From positions 62,001-126,000 of the forward strand of contig CAMEJJ010000004.1 in NCBI GenBank assembly GCA_945919795.1: DNA of 64,000 nt. Reading direction: 5' to 3'. Positions 33,602-42,602 of this stretch are shown here, one piece after another. The notes beneath the pieces are model-generated. The model worked only from the letters and a program-made list of their open reading frames with translations. It ran no database searches and was not told where the DNA came from. How positions within the stretch are numbered: the first letter of the stretch is position 1; each line of letters starts with the position of its first letter. Source of the DNA: an uncultured Lachnospiraceae bacterium (GTDB lineage: Bacteria > Bacillota > Clostridia > Lachnospirales > Lachnospiraceae). Made by a program: the position numbers and the translations under genes.

Positions 33602-34644
33602 TCCATCGCCTCCCTGTATTCCTCATATATTTCCGATATTAATTCCCGAACCGAATACATCCGGTTAATCCGTCCTGCATTCGCTCCCGTAAAGAACAAT
33701 CCGTCCTCTTTGTTTCCTTTTGCCGCCTCAATTAAAGCCCTGCTGATACAATACGGTGTCTGGTCATTTTTCTTACAGGCTGTCAGACAGTTGTTGCAGC
33801 GTATTGCAGAAAATTTTTCTCCATCCTTTAAACGTTTTAAAAGCGGACTAAAAACTGCTCTTGCCGGCATTCCGACGGGACTGACGATAATTCTTAAATC
33901 TTCTTCTTTTGCATCGAGTATCACATCTTTAAAGCCCTGCGCAGCATCACATTCTTCTGTCGCAATAAAACGGGTTCCGATCTGTACACCGGCTGCACCT
34001 TTTTTCACGAAGTGCGCCATGTCGTTTCCGTCAAAAACGCCACCCGCAACAAAAACCGGAATATCGCCTGCAACCACAAGCAATTCATCTAATATCTCAT
34101 CGTTTGATTTTGCCTCATCACAAAAAAGTTCTTCTTTGGAAAAACCAAGATGCCCACCGGCCAGATGACCTTCTAATACAAAAAAATCCGGTTTTATCTG
34201 ATAACGCTTCTGATACTGATTGAGCAAGAGCTTTGCTGCCCTGGCACTCGATACAATCGGTGCACACAGCGTATCGGAACCGGCCAGATACTCCGGCAGT
34301 TTCATCGGCAGCCCCGCTCCGGAAATAATCACATCCGCTCCTGCTGCCACTGCTGTTTTAACGGTTTCTTCATATCCGATAACCGCAGTCATGATATTGA
34401 CTCCAACCAAGCCATGACCGTCCGCAATTTCTTTTGCCTTTTTGATTTCCTGTTCCAAAGCTCTGAGATTGGCCTGTCTGGGATTTATCGTAAAGTCTTC
34501 TTCCCGATAACCGGCATTCACGGAGCTGATAATTCCAATACCACCGCACAGAGCAACGTGTCCCGCAAGATTTCCCAGAGATACGCCTACGCCCATGCCA
34601 CCCTGTATGATGGGTATTGAAAATTCCTTACCTCGTATAATCAT
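33598..34644 (-). CDS. FabK/nitronate monooxygenase-family flavin oxidoreductase
   Basis: 348-aa FMN-binding TIM-barrel protein, with IQGGMGVGVSLGNLA at the N-terminus, a GGHLG motif and GAAGVQIGTRFIAT. It is a distant paralogue of the FabK encoded next. A cysteine group near the C-terminus (CNNCLTACKKNDQTPYC) is absent from FabK and could bind a metal or cluster; that is inference. Its place inside the fatty acid operon suggests a lipid-related reduction or detoxification, but the substrate is unknown. GAGGAG precedes the ATG by 6 nt. Confidence 0.8.
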   Translation of the reverse strand: MIIRGKEFSIPIIQGGMGVGVSLGNLAGHVALCGGIGIISSVNAGYREEDFTINPRQANLRALEQEIKKAKEIADGHGLVGVNIMTAVIGYEETVKTAVAAGADVIISGAGLPMKLPEYLAGSDTLCAPIVSSARAAKLLLNQYQKRYQIKPDFFVLEGHLAGGHLGFSKEELFCDEAKSNDEILDELLVVAGDIPVFVAGGVFDGNDMAHFVKKGAAGVQIGTRFIATEECDAAQGFKDVILDAKEEDLRIIVSPVGMPARAVFSPLLKRLKDGEKFSAIRCNNCLTACKKNDQTPYCISRALIEAAKGNKEDGLFFTGANAGRINRMYSVRELISEIYEEYREAME

Positions 34645-34647
34645 CTT

Positions 34648-35580
34648 TTACTCCTCAAGCGACAGCTTTGCAATAACCTCTTTGCATCCTTCATATAATT
34701 CGTCCAGTATTTCGGCAAGAGGACGAATGGTTTTTAATTGTCCTACAACCTGACCTGCCATGAGGGAGCCACGTTTTGTATCCCCTTCAAAAACAGCTCT
34801 GCGTAAAGAACCCAGCGTGAATTTTTCCAATTCCATAATACCCATACCGGCTTTTTCGTTTTTAACATATTCTCTTGCCATCTGGTTTTTCAGGATTCTT
34901 ACCGGCGTTCCGGCAATTCTTCCCGTAACAATGGTATCATTGTCTTTTGCTTTTAATAGTGCTGCTTTATAAGCTTCGTGAATCGGACACTCTTCGGACA
35001 CTAACAAACAAGTTCCAAGCTGTACTCCCACTGCACCAAGAGCAAAAGCTGCAGCTAACTGTCTTCCGTCTGCAATTCCGCCTGCTGCAATGACCGGAAT
35101 GGATACGGCATCCACAATCTGAGGTACCAGTGCCATGGTCGTCATTTCTCCAACATGACCGCCGCTTTCGGTTCCTTCCGCAATCACGGCATCCGCTCCG
35201 CACTGCTCCATTTTTTTTGCAATCAGGCTGCTTGATACAACCGGCATTACCATCATCCCGTTTTCTTTCCAGCGTGCCATGTATTTTGCCGGGATTCCTG
35301 CACCAGTCGTTACAATTTTAACGCCTTCTTCCACAATCATGTCAGCCATCTGATCCACTTCCGGATTCATTAACATCAAATTGACACCAAAGGGTTTATC
35401 GGTCAGGCTCTTACAGATGCGGATTTCTTCCCTAAGCATTTCCGTATTCATTCCGCCTGCACCAATCAGACCAAGTCCGCCTGCATTGCTGACTGCTGCC
35501 GCAAATGTACCGGTTGCAATATTTGCCATTCCTCCCTGAATGAAAGGATATTTGATATGTAACATTTCATTTAATTTCAT
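34648..35580 (-). CDS. fabK: Enoyl-ACP reductase II (FMN-dependent)
   Basis: 310-aa FMN enzyme that performs the last reduction of each elongation cycle, replacing FabI. Typical FabK features are YPFIQGGMANIATG, GAGGMN, GTESGGHVGEMTTMALVPQ and ALGAVGVQLGTCLL. No FabI or FabL gene is in this operon. AAGGAG lies before the ATG. Confidence 0.93.
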   Translation of the reverse strand: MKLNEMLHIKYPFIQGGMANIATGTFAAAVSNAGGLGLIGAGGMNTEMLREEIRICKSLTDKPFGVNLMLMNPEVDQMADMIVEEGVKIVTTGAGIPAKYMARWKENGMMVMPVVSSSLIAKKMEQCGADAVIAEGTESGGHVGEMTTMALVPQIVDAVSIPVIAAGGIADGRQLAAAFALGAVGVQLGTCLLVSEECPIHEAYKAALLKAKDNDTIVTGRIAGTPVRILKNQMAREYVKNEKAGMGIMELEKFTLGSLRRAVFEGDTKRGSLMAGQVVGQLKTIRPLAEILDELYEGCKEVIAKLSLEE

Positions 35581-35591
35581 TTTCTGTCTCC

Positions 35592-36533
35592 TTAAACCTC
35601 AATCAATGCTCCGCTCCAAGTAAGTCCTGCACCAAAGCCCACACACAAAACCTGCATTCCCGGTTTCAAAATTTCCTGTTCCTTCATCTCATCCAGTGCA
35701 ATCGGAATACTGGCAGATGATGTATTGCCGTAGCGGTCAATATTGATATAAAATTTGTGTTCATTTCCGGGATATTTTTTCTGTACATGTCTGATAATCC
35801 GTTCATTCGCCTGATGACAGACGATATAATCAATCTCATCGATGGTCTTTTGTGCTTCTTTAAGTGTCTCCTTAACCGCCTGTGCGAGAGCTCCCGTTGC
35901 AAAACGGAATACCTTGGATCCATCCATCTTGACATATCCTTCTCCCATGCCGACACCGACACAGCTTAAAGCATCCATATCACCCCGGCACCAGCTTTTT
36001 TGGATATAGTCCCCATCGGATTTTTCGACAATAGCTGCTGCCGCACCGTCACCAAACAGGATACAGGTGCTTCGGTCCGTATAATCAATAATGCGGGAAA
36101 GCTTCTCACTTGCCACAACTAAAACATACGGTTTTTCCATGGAATAAAGCAGTCCCTGCGCAGTCTGCAGGGAAAATAAAAATCCGCTACATGCCGCATA
36201 GATATCAAATGCAACAATTTCCTCCGGAATTTCCAGTTTTTGCTGAATCATACATGCAACAGCCGGAAACAAATGCTCCGAAGTAGATGTTGCTACGAGC
36301 ACTGCACCGATTTCATTTTTATCAATACCGGCTGCTTTGACAGCCTTTTGTGCAGCTTCGATGGCCAGTGACACACAGGTTTCCTCTTCACATTGATAGC
36401 GACTTTTTATTCCTGTTCTGGTAACAATCCACTCATCATTGGTATCTACCATCTTACTTAAATCTTCGTTGGTAATTACCTTTTGGGGAAGCGCACGCCC
36501 TGTTGCCACAATACGTATTCCTTTTCCTTTCAA
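35592..36533 (-). CDS. fabH: Beta-ketoacyl-ACP synthase III
   Basis: 313-aa enzyme that starts fatty acid synthesis by joining an acyl-CoA to malonyl-ACP. The Cys-His-Asn triad is Cys115 (AACSGFLF), His240 (VCHQAN) and Asn270 (YGNTSSAS). It uses a TTG start codon at 36533 with AAGGA 7 nt upstream. It is flanked by accA and fabK. Confidence 0.95.
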   Translation of the reverse strand: MKGKGIRIVATGRALPQKVITNEDLSKMVDTNDEWIVTRTGIKSRYQCEEETCVSLAIEAAQKAVKAAGIDKNEIGAVLVATSTSEHLFPAVACMIQQKLEIPEEIVAFDIYAACSGFLFSLQTAQGLLYSMEKPYVLVVASEKLSRIIDYTDRSTCILFGDGAAAAIVEKSDGDYIQKSWCRGDMDALSCVGVGMGEGYVKMDGSKVFRFATGALAQAVKETLKEAQKTIDEIDYIVCHQANERIIRHVQKKYPGNEHKFYINIDRYGNTSSASIPIALDEMKEQEILKPGMQVLCVGFGAGLTWSGALIEV

Positions 36534-36551
36534 GGTTCATTCCTTTCCGAA

Positions 36552-37331
36552 TTAATCATTCATATGATCAATTTCTCTGAATTTTTGATATCTGGTCTCA
36601 ACCAGTGCTGTCTTATTCATTTTCATCAGTCTGTTTAATTCTCTTAAAAGCATACTGTCCAATGCTAAAAACATTTTTTTCCCTTCCGGGATAATGGCGT
36701 CAATCAGACCGAATTGTTTCAGATCCTGCGCCGTCAGTTTCATGGCGTCGCTTGCCTCGGATGCCCGTTTTGCATCCTTATATAAAATGCTGGCAAATCC
36801 TTCCGGAGAAAGAATGGAATATACTGCATTTTCCAACATCCATACCCGGTCAGACACCGCTAAAGCCAACGCGCCACCGCTACTGCCCTCTCCTGTAATG
36901 ATGGCAATGGAAGGTGTCTGCATGGCACTCATAAATGCTAAATTCTCTGCAATTGCATTACTTTGACCATTCGATTCGGCTTCCATTCCCGGATAAGCGC
37001 CCGGTGTATCAATAAACGTAATCACGGGACGACCAAACTTTTCGGCCTGAACCATAAGTCTTTTGGCCTTTCTGTATCCCTCCGGAGAAGTCATCCCAAA
37101 ATTATATGCAATCTGTTCCTCTGTCGTTTTTCCTTTGTGATGTCCGATTACAGTAACGGGAATATCATGAAACATGGCAATTCCCCCTACAATCGAAGGA
37201 TCATCACGATAGAGACGATCGCCGTGAAATTCGATAAATCCGTCAAAAAGTGTCCGGATATAATCATAAATTCCGGGGCGGTCCTTGCTTCTTGCTAACT
37301 GAACCTTTTCATAAGAACTCATTGTCTGCAT
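36552..37331 (-). CDS. accA: Acetyl-CoA carboxylase, carboxyltransferase alpha subunit
   Basis: 259-aa subunit that, with AccD, transfers the carboxyl group from biotin to acetyl-CoA. The crotonase-type core shows GRPVITFIDTPGAYPG and GEGSSGGALALA. It lacks part of the N-terminal extension of the E. coli protein, as is usual in Firmicutes. AAGGAG lies 8 nt before the ATG, 13 nt after accD. Confidence 0.95.
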   Translation of the reverse strand: MQTMSSYEKVQLARSKDRPGIYDYIRTLFDGFIEFHGDRLYRDDPSIVGGIAMFHDIPVTVIGHHKGKTTEEQIAYNFGMTSPEGYRKAKRLMVQAEKFGRPVITFIDTPGAYPGMEAESNGQSNAIAENLAFMSAMQTPSIAIITGEGSSGGALALAVSDRVWMLENAVYSILSPEGFASILYKDAKRASEASDAMKLTAQDLKQFGLIDAIIPEGKKMFLALDSMLLRELNRLMKMNKTALVETRYQKFREIDHMND

Positions 37332-37343
37332 ACTTTCGTCTCC

Positions 37344-38183
37344 TTACAAATGCATCTGCAAAATGGAAGATAAGGTATCCCGAAAATCTTTCCGTTCTAC
37401 AATACAATCAATCATTCCATGCTCTAACAAAAATTCGGCTCTCTGAAATCCTTCCGGCAATGTCTGTCCGATGGTCTGTTCAATAACCCTCGGTCCTGCA
37501 AAGCAGATTAAAGCCCCCGGCTCTGCCAGGATAATATCTCCCAGACTGGCATAACTGGCACTCACGCCGCCTGTCGTGGGATTGGTCAGACAGGATATGA
37601 ACAATCCGCCTTTACGTTTAAACTGTTCGATTGCCGCAGCCGTTTTTGCCATCTGCATTAAGGAAAACAAGCCCTCCTGCATTCTGGCACCTCCGCTGGC
37701 ACTGAAAATAATGAGCGGGAGGTTTTTCTTTTTCGCATATTCTGTCAGGCGGACAATTTTTTCTCCGACTGCCGTTCCCATACTGCCCATCAGAAACCGG
37801 CCATCCAACACGCCAATGGCAACCTTTCGATTATCGATTTTGCCGACGCCTGCCAAAAAAGCATCCTGCATTCCCGTTTTTCTCCGGTTTAACTGCAGTT
37901 TTTCCTCATATCCGTCAAAATCAAGCGGATCCTTGGTTATAATCTGTGCAAATAATTCTTTAAAACTGTTTTCATCCAGAATATATGCCACGCGTTCTTT
38001 TGCCGGAACCGGCATATAGGCATGACAAGACGGACATATGTATTGATTTTCTTTCCACTCGCCGGAATAATACTCCATCTTACACTTGGGGCAGGCCTTT
38101 ATTTTCTCCTGTCCGCGTTTTCTTTTCTGAGCCATCCGGTCCCACATTATTTTACGCTGAGAAAATATATCATTCAACAACAT
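37344..38183 (-). CDS. accD: Acetyl-CoA carboxylase, carboxyltransferase beta subunit
   Basis: 279-aa partner of AccA. The N-terminal zinc ribbon has two CxxC pairs (CPKC and CPSC, about residues 35-58), followed by the carboxyltransferase core with SASGGARMQEG and NPTTGGVSAS. The start overlaps the end of accC by 14 nt. Confidence 0.95.
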   Translation of the reverse strand: MLLNDIFSQRKIMWDRMAQKRKRGQEKIKACPKCKMEYYSGEWKENQYICPSCHAYMPVPAKERVAYILDENSFKELFAQIITKDPLDFDGYEEKLQLNRRKTGMQDAFLAGVGKIDNRKVAIGVLDGRFLMGSMGTAVGEKIVRLTEYAKKKNLPLIIFSASGGARMQEGLFSLMQMAKTAAAIEQFKRKGGLFISCLTNPTTGGVSASYASLGDIILAEPGALICFAGPRVIEQTIGQTLPEGFQRAEFLLEHGMIDCIVERKDFRDTLSSILQMHL

Positions 38184-39534
38184 GACTTTGTAATCCTTCC
38201 TCTAACCAGCTTTCGATTTCCCGATGGTTCTTTTCCCAAAATCCGGTATTATACTGCCCTTTGATAAAATCCGTCTGATAGGTCAAAAGGTGCATAAACT
38301 CTGCATTGGTTTCAATTCCGTCAATCACAAGTTCTTCTAAACAACGGCGCAGTCTGCGGATGACTTCCAATCTCGTCTTTCCGCTGACAATAATCTTTGC
38401 TATCATCGAATCATAAAATGGGCCTACTTCATAACCGGAAAACAAATGACTTTCCACACGTACACCGTTACCGGCCGGAAAATGTAGGAAATTAATTTTT
38501 CCGGGACCTGCTGCATTGATGCGGCATTCTATCACATGCTTTTGAAGCGCAATATCATCCTGTGTCATGTTTAACCTCATGCCGGCTGCAATCCGGATCT
38601 GTTCTTTGATCAGATCCATTCCGGTCATCTCTTCTGTGACGGGATGTTCTACCTGAATGCGTGTATTCATTTCTATAAAGTAATAGTTTTTATCATCGTC
38701 AACAACAAACTCAACCGTACCGGCGCTATAATAGCCGGCAGCCTTTGCAGCCCGTACTGCCGTCCTTCCCATTTCCTCTCTTAATGAGGCATCTAAAAGC
38801 GGAGACGGAGATTCTTCTAACAGTTTCTGATTATTTCTCTGGATGGAGCAGTCTCTTTCACCCAGATATACCGTATTTCCTTCTTTGTCTGCCAGTATCT
38901 GGATTTCCACATGATGCGGATTCACAATCAGTTTTTCCAAATACATATCATCGTTTCCAAACGCAGCCAGAGCTTCTGCTTTTGCGGTTTTTAGAGCATT
39001 TTCCATCTCATCTTTGGCAAAAACCCGACGCATTCCCTTGCCGCCGCCACCGGCAGAGGCTTTCAGCAAAACAGGATATCCTATCGTTTCAGCAACTGCC
39101 TGTGCCTGTTCTACCCCGGTAATCAATTCCTTAGAACCCGGTACAACCGGAACCTCATTTGCCATCATCAGTTTTCTGGCGGACTGCTTATCACCCATAT
39201 TCTGAATGATATCTGCAGATGGTCCGATAAAAACAATGCCGTTTTCTTCACACTTTCTGGCAAAATCAGCATTTTCGGACAAAAAACCGTATCCCGGATG
39301 AATGGCATCACATTCCATGCGCAAAGCTGTTTCAATTAGAACATCCTGTCTCAAATAACTTTCGGAAGCCTTAGCCGGTCCGATACAGACCGCATGTGTA
39401 GCAAGCATAACAGGAAGCGACTTTTCATCTGCTGATGAATAGACCACCACAGATTCAATCTGCATTTCCCTGCAACAGCGAATGATGCGTACCGCAATTT
39501 CACCTCTGTTGGCAATTAAAATTCTTCTAAACAC
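38170..39534 (-). CDS. accC: Acetyl-CoA carboxylase, biotin carboxylase subunit
   Basis: 454-aa ATP-grasp enzyme that carboxylates biotin on AccB. Landmarks are RILIANRGEIAVRIIR, the glycine-rich lid KASAGGGGKGMR, and EMNTRIQVEHPVTE. It starts at a GTG at 39534 with GGGAG 6 nt upstream, 10 nt after accB. Confidence 0.96.
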   Translation of the reverse strand: MFRRILIANRGEIAVRIIRCCREMQIESVVVYSSADEKSLPVMLATHAVCIGPAKASESYLRQDVLIETALRMECDAIHPGYGFLSENADFARKCEENGIVFIGPSADIIQNMGDKQSARKLMMANEVPVVPGSKELITGVEQAQAVAETIGYPVLLKASAGGGGKGMRRVFAKDEMENALKTAKAEALAAFGNDDMYLEKLIVNPHHVEIQILADKEGNTVYLGERDCSIQRNNQKLLEESPSPLLDASLREEMGRTAVRAAKAAGYYSAGTVEFVVDDDKNYYFIEMNTRIQVEHPVTEEMTGMDLIKEQIRIAAGMRLNMTQDDIALQKHVIECRINAAGPGKINFLHFPAGNGVRVESHLFSGYEVGPFYDSMIAKIIVSGKTRLEVIRRLRRCLEELVIDGIETNAEFMHLLTYQTDFIKGQYNTGFWEKNHREIESWLEEGLQSHVVE

Positions 39535-39544
39535 AATATACTCC

Positions 39545-40000
39545 CTATTTCATTTTCATAAGCACCTGATGATACTCTACGAAGCTCTGATCCTGTACCC
39601 AAATCTCTTCCACAACTCCGTCCTCATCAGCCACAACCTCATTCATCAGCTTCATGGCTTCAATAATGCCAATCACATCCCCTTTCTTTACGGACTGACC
39701 AACCTCTACAAAAGGTTTCTCATCCGGTGAAGGAGAAGCATAAAAGGTTCCGACAATCGGTGCAACAATTTCCTTTAAATTTGCATCACCAGCCGTCTGC
39801 ACACTTTCAATTGTTTGTGCTTCCAACTGATTTTGGTTATCATCTGCAATTCTGTCTGCAGACATCGCGGGCTTACTTCCATTCTGCGCTCCTGCTTCTT
39901 TTTTCATATGAAGTTTCACGCCCTGGAATTCTATTTCCAAATCGTTTATGCCCGATGTTTCAAAACGATCCCATAATTCATAAATCTGTTTTAATTCCAT
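39545..40000 (-). CDS. accB: Biotin carboxyl carrier protein
   Basis: 151-aa carrier. The N-terminal helical region is followed by a linker (about 35-75) and the biotinyl domain with EAMKLMNE at 114-121; Lys117 is the biotin attachment site. It lies 18 nt after acpP. Confidence 0.95.
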   Translation of the reverse strand: MELKQIYELWDRFETSGINDLEIEFQGVKLHMKKEAGAQNGSKPAMSADRIADDNQNQLEAQTIESVQTAGDANLKEIVAPIVGTFYASPSPDEKPFVEVGQSVKKGDVIGIIEAMKLMNEVVADEDGVVEEIWVQDQSFVEYHQVLMKMK

Positions 40001-40018
40001 GTCATCACCAACAGAAAA

Positions 40019-40249
40019 CTATGCTGTCTTTTCTGTAATAAAATCTACAATGTTCTGTACAGTTACAAATCCCTGTAATTCTTCCATTTCAATTGTAATT
40101 CCATATTCTTCTTCCAAAGCCATGCTTAATTCTGTTGCATCCAAAGAATCAATTCCTAAGTCCTCTTTTAAATTGGCCTCAAGTTTCACCTGATCCTCAT
40201 CGCAGCTGATTGTATCAACAATAATTTCTTTTACTTTTTCGAATACCAT
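40019..40249 (-). CDS. acpP: Acyl carrier protein
   Basis: 76-aa acidic helical protein that carries growing fatty acids. The phosphopantetheine site is Ser35 in GIDSLDATEL. I start at 40249 (MVFEKVKE) with GGAG 8 nt upstream. It is the first gene of the acc-fab operon. Confidence 0.95.
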   Translation of the reverse strand: MVFEKVKEIIVDTISCDEDQVKLEANLKEDLGIDSLDATELSMALEEEYGITIEMEELQGFVTVQNIVDFITEKTA

Positions 40250-40270
40250 TTTCGTATCTCCTTTCAAACA

Positions 40271-40296
40271 ATTTAGTTAAAATTATTTAGTTAAAT
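40271..40296 (-). promoter_or_regulatory. Candidate operator in the acpP leader (double palindrome)
   Basis: The near-palindromes ATTTAACTAAAT and TTTTAACTAAAT occur in tandem just after the predicted transcription start and before the ribosome site. The spacing of one and a half helical turns suits two repressor dimers. The nearby MarR/FabT-like protein is the obvious candidate ligand, but the motif differs from the streptococcal FabT consensus as I know it. Confidence 0.5.
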
Positions 40297-40310
40297 TTAT
40301 TTACGACGTC

Positions 40311-40339
40311 ATTATATAGAATCAATATATAGATGTCAA
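40311..40339 (-). promoter_or_regulatory. Consensus promoter of the acc-fab operon
   Basis: Exact TTGACA (40334-40339) and exact TATAAT (40311-40316) separated by 17 nt on the minus strand. It is the strongest promoter seen in the window. Confidence 0.9.
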
Positions 40340-40445
40340 TAGTTTTTTTTAAAAATCTTACTCAATCTTTACCCCCCACTGATGGCAGATTTTACAATGC
40401 CGAATTATAGTGAAAGTGAACTAGAAAAGTGGGAGAATCGATATT

Positions 40446-42239
40446 ATGGGTAAAAATAGTAAATCTACCAATAAAGAACAACTGAATAAAATTATCGAAG
40501 AGAAAAAAGTCTATCCGGTCTATCAACCGATTGTTTCATTAAAAACAGGGGAAATTATGGGCTATGAAGCACTTTCCCGTATTTGTCTCGAGCCATGTAA
40601 TTTTAATGTAGAAGAAATGTTTTCCTATGCGGAACAATTCTGTTGCCTCTGGAATTTGGAATATATCTGCCGGAAAAAAGCACTCAAAGAAATCAAAGGA
40701 GACCTTGGAAACCGAAAGTTGTTTTTAAATGTCAGTCCCAACATCTTTCATGATAACCGTTTTAAAGAGGGAATGACCAAAGAATATTTAGACCGCTATC
40801 ACATTTCCCCCGACCAGATTGTCTTTGAAGTTGGGGAACGCACCGACATCAAAGAAATACCTACCTTTCAAAAAACGATTCTCCATTATGAAAAACAGCA
40901 TTATCAGATTGCTATCGACGATTTTGGAAAAGGCTATGCCGGATTTAACCGCGTCTACTTTCTTCATCCGCAATACGTCAAAATTGACATTTCACTCATC
41001 AGCGGTATTAAACAGGATACGGTAAAAAGCTCACTGGTAGAAGGTTTTGTGAAATTCTGCAGAAATGAAAACATCTATCTGATTGCAGAAGGAATTGAAA
41101 CAGAAGAAGAATTAAAAAAACTTATTGAACTCGGCGTGGACTATGGACAAGGGTATTTTCTTGGTAAGCCGGATAAAAAGTTAGGTGCAATACCGTCAGA
41201 GATTAAGAAAATCATTAAAAAAACGCAAAAGAATTCTCTTGCACCCTCAAATCCGCCTTCTTTTTTCGGCACCATCGGAAACATCTGTCAAAAGCGCGGA
41301 ACGACTTCTTCAGATACCAAAGCACTTGCCGTATTCGAATACTTCCAGAAACATCCGGAAATATCTGAAATCTGTGTGACGGATAAAAACCAGAAGGTCT
41401 GCGGACTTTTAACAAAATCCTATGTAGATAACTGTTTCGGTGGTATGTATGGCTTTTCTTTGTACAGCCGTTTTACCGTTGCCGAACTGCTCAATAAAGA
41501 TTATCTGGAGGTGGATTATAGGCTTCCCATTGAGATGGTTGCTCGTCTCGCCTTAATCAGACCCAATCATATGCTTTATGATGCCATTATCGTTTCTGAT
41601 GCAGGAACCTATATCGGCATTGTCACCGTAAAAGATTTACTGGAGGCCTCTGTTTCCATTCAGGTGGAACGAGCCTTGAACACCAATCCTCTCACACATC
41701 TTCCCGGAAATATGCAAATTGAACATCAGATATCACAGAGACTCTTTTCCAAAGATATGTTTTCCATCCTCTATCTGGATCTGGATAATTTTAAATCTTA
41801 TAACGATGCATATGGATTTGAAAACGGCGACCTGATGATTAAAGCAATGGCAAAATGCATGGAAGATGCATGCAGAAACCAGGAGTTTATCGGTCACATC
41901 GGCGGAGATGATTTTGTCATCATTTCAGACGACTACAATTTGGAAGAGGTTTTTAACCGTGTTGTGGAAAGTTTCCATCTCTGTCTGGAAAATCTATATT
42001 CCGAAGAAGACTACCAAAACGGATATATTCATTCCCGCAATCGACGCGGTGAACCGGAAACCTTTCCCCTGGCTTCTATCTCCGGCGCATTATATACAAA
42101 CGAAAAAATCTCGGTCAACAGCGTCACGGATTTTTCCTATAAAATCGCTCTTACCAAAAAACGCTGTAAAAACCATGTCGGCGACTATCTGCAAAAAACT
42201 GAGGACATCCTGTTTCCGAGTGAGCAGGAAGTAGTATAA
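40446..42239 (+). CDS. EAL-CBS-GGDEF cyclic-di-GMP protein
   Basis: 597-aa soluble protein with reversed domain order. An EAL phosphodiesterase domain (about 20-250) keeps its catalytic residues: EAL at 41-43, Asn95, Glu128, Asp158/Asp159, Lys179, Glu215 and Gln235. A CBS-pair-like region (about 290-405) follows, then a C-terminal GGDEF domain (about 415-585) with the variant GGDDF at 486-490. It probably breaks down c-di-GMP; whether the GGDDF domain makes or only senses nucleotide is uncertain. GGGAG lies 10 nt before the ATG. It diverges from the acpP operon and ends just before the copy 2 hairpin. Confidence 0.88.
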   Translation: MGKNSKSTNKEQLNKIIEEKKVYPVYQPIVSLKTGEIMGYEALSRICLEPCNFNVEEMFSYAEQFCCLWNLEYICRKKALKEIKGDLGNRKLFLNVSPNIFHDNRFKEGMTKEYLDRYHISPDQIVFEVGERTDIKEIPTFQKTILHYEKQHYQIAIDDFGKGYAGFNRVYFLHPQYVKIDISLISGIKQDTVKSSLVEGFVKFCRNENIYLIAEGIETEEELKKLIELGVDYGQGYFLGKPDKKLGAIPSEIKKIIKKTQKNSLAPSNPPSFFGTIGNICQKRGTTSSDTKALAVFEYFQKHPEISEICVTDKNQKVCGLLTKSYVDNCFGGMYGFSLYSRFTVAELLNKDYLEVDYRLPIEMVARLALIRPNHMLYDAIIVSDAGTYIGIVTVKDLLEASVSIQVERALNTNPLTHLPGNMQIEHQISQRLFSKDMFSILYLDLDNFKSYNDAYGFENGDLMIKAMAKCMEDACRNQEFIGHIGGDDFVIISDDYNLEEVFNRVVESFHLCLENLYSEEDYQNGYIHSRNRRGEPETFPLASISGALYTNEKISVNSVTDFSYKIALTKKRCKNHVGDYLQKTEDILFPSEQEVV

Positions 42240-42337
42240 AAACTCCCTAGTCAGATTTACAATCCCAGAAGGAATATATAAAAAAACGAATATATTGTGC
42301 TTGCAGACGCTCTACAGCATTTCTCACTTTTTTCGCA

Positions 42338-42602
42338 GCTTTCTATACACAGCAAGTCGTCCTTGCAGAAAATGATATATCTTTGTCCGCCGGCTTTTGC
42401 GAGGTTTTGTGACTTTCTTAGCGGCATGGCGAGCAAAAATAATGCCCGGTTTCAACTGTCTGAAGACGAAGTCTGAGTTTTGAAACCGGGCATTTCATAT
42501 ATTTTTGTGAGCATGTCGCTTAGAAAGTCTAAAAACCGAAGTACGAGGCGGCAAAGATAGATAATTTTCTGCAAGGACGACTTGCGTATCGCATAGAAAG
42601 CA
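42338..42602. repeat. Long multi-tier hairpin repeat, copy 2
   Basis: 265-bp near-palindrome between the converging EAL-GGDEF and histidine kinase genes, ending at the base before the kinase stop. Outer arms GCAAGTCGTCCTTGCAGAAA / TTTCTGCAAGGACGACTTGC are perfectly complementary for 20 bp. The core stem is AATGCCCGGTTTCAA / TTGAAACCGGGCATT. Middle arms match copy 1 closely, but the outer arms have a different sequence. The remaining 98 bp of the spacer (42240-42337) hold nothing recognisable. Confidence 0.85.
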
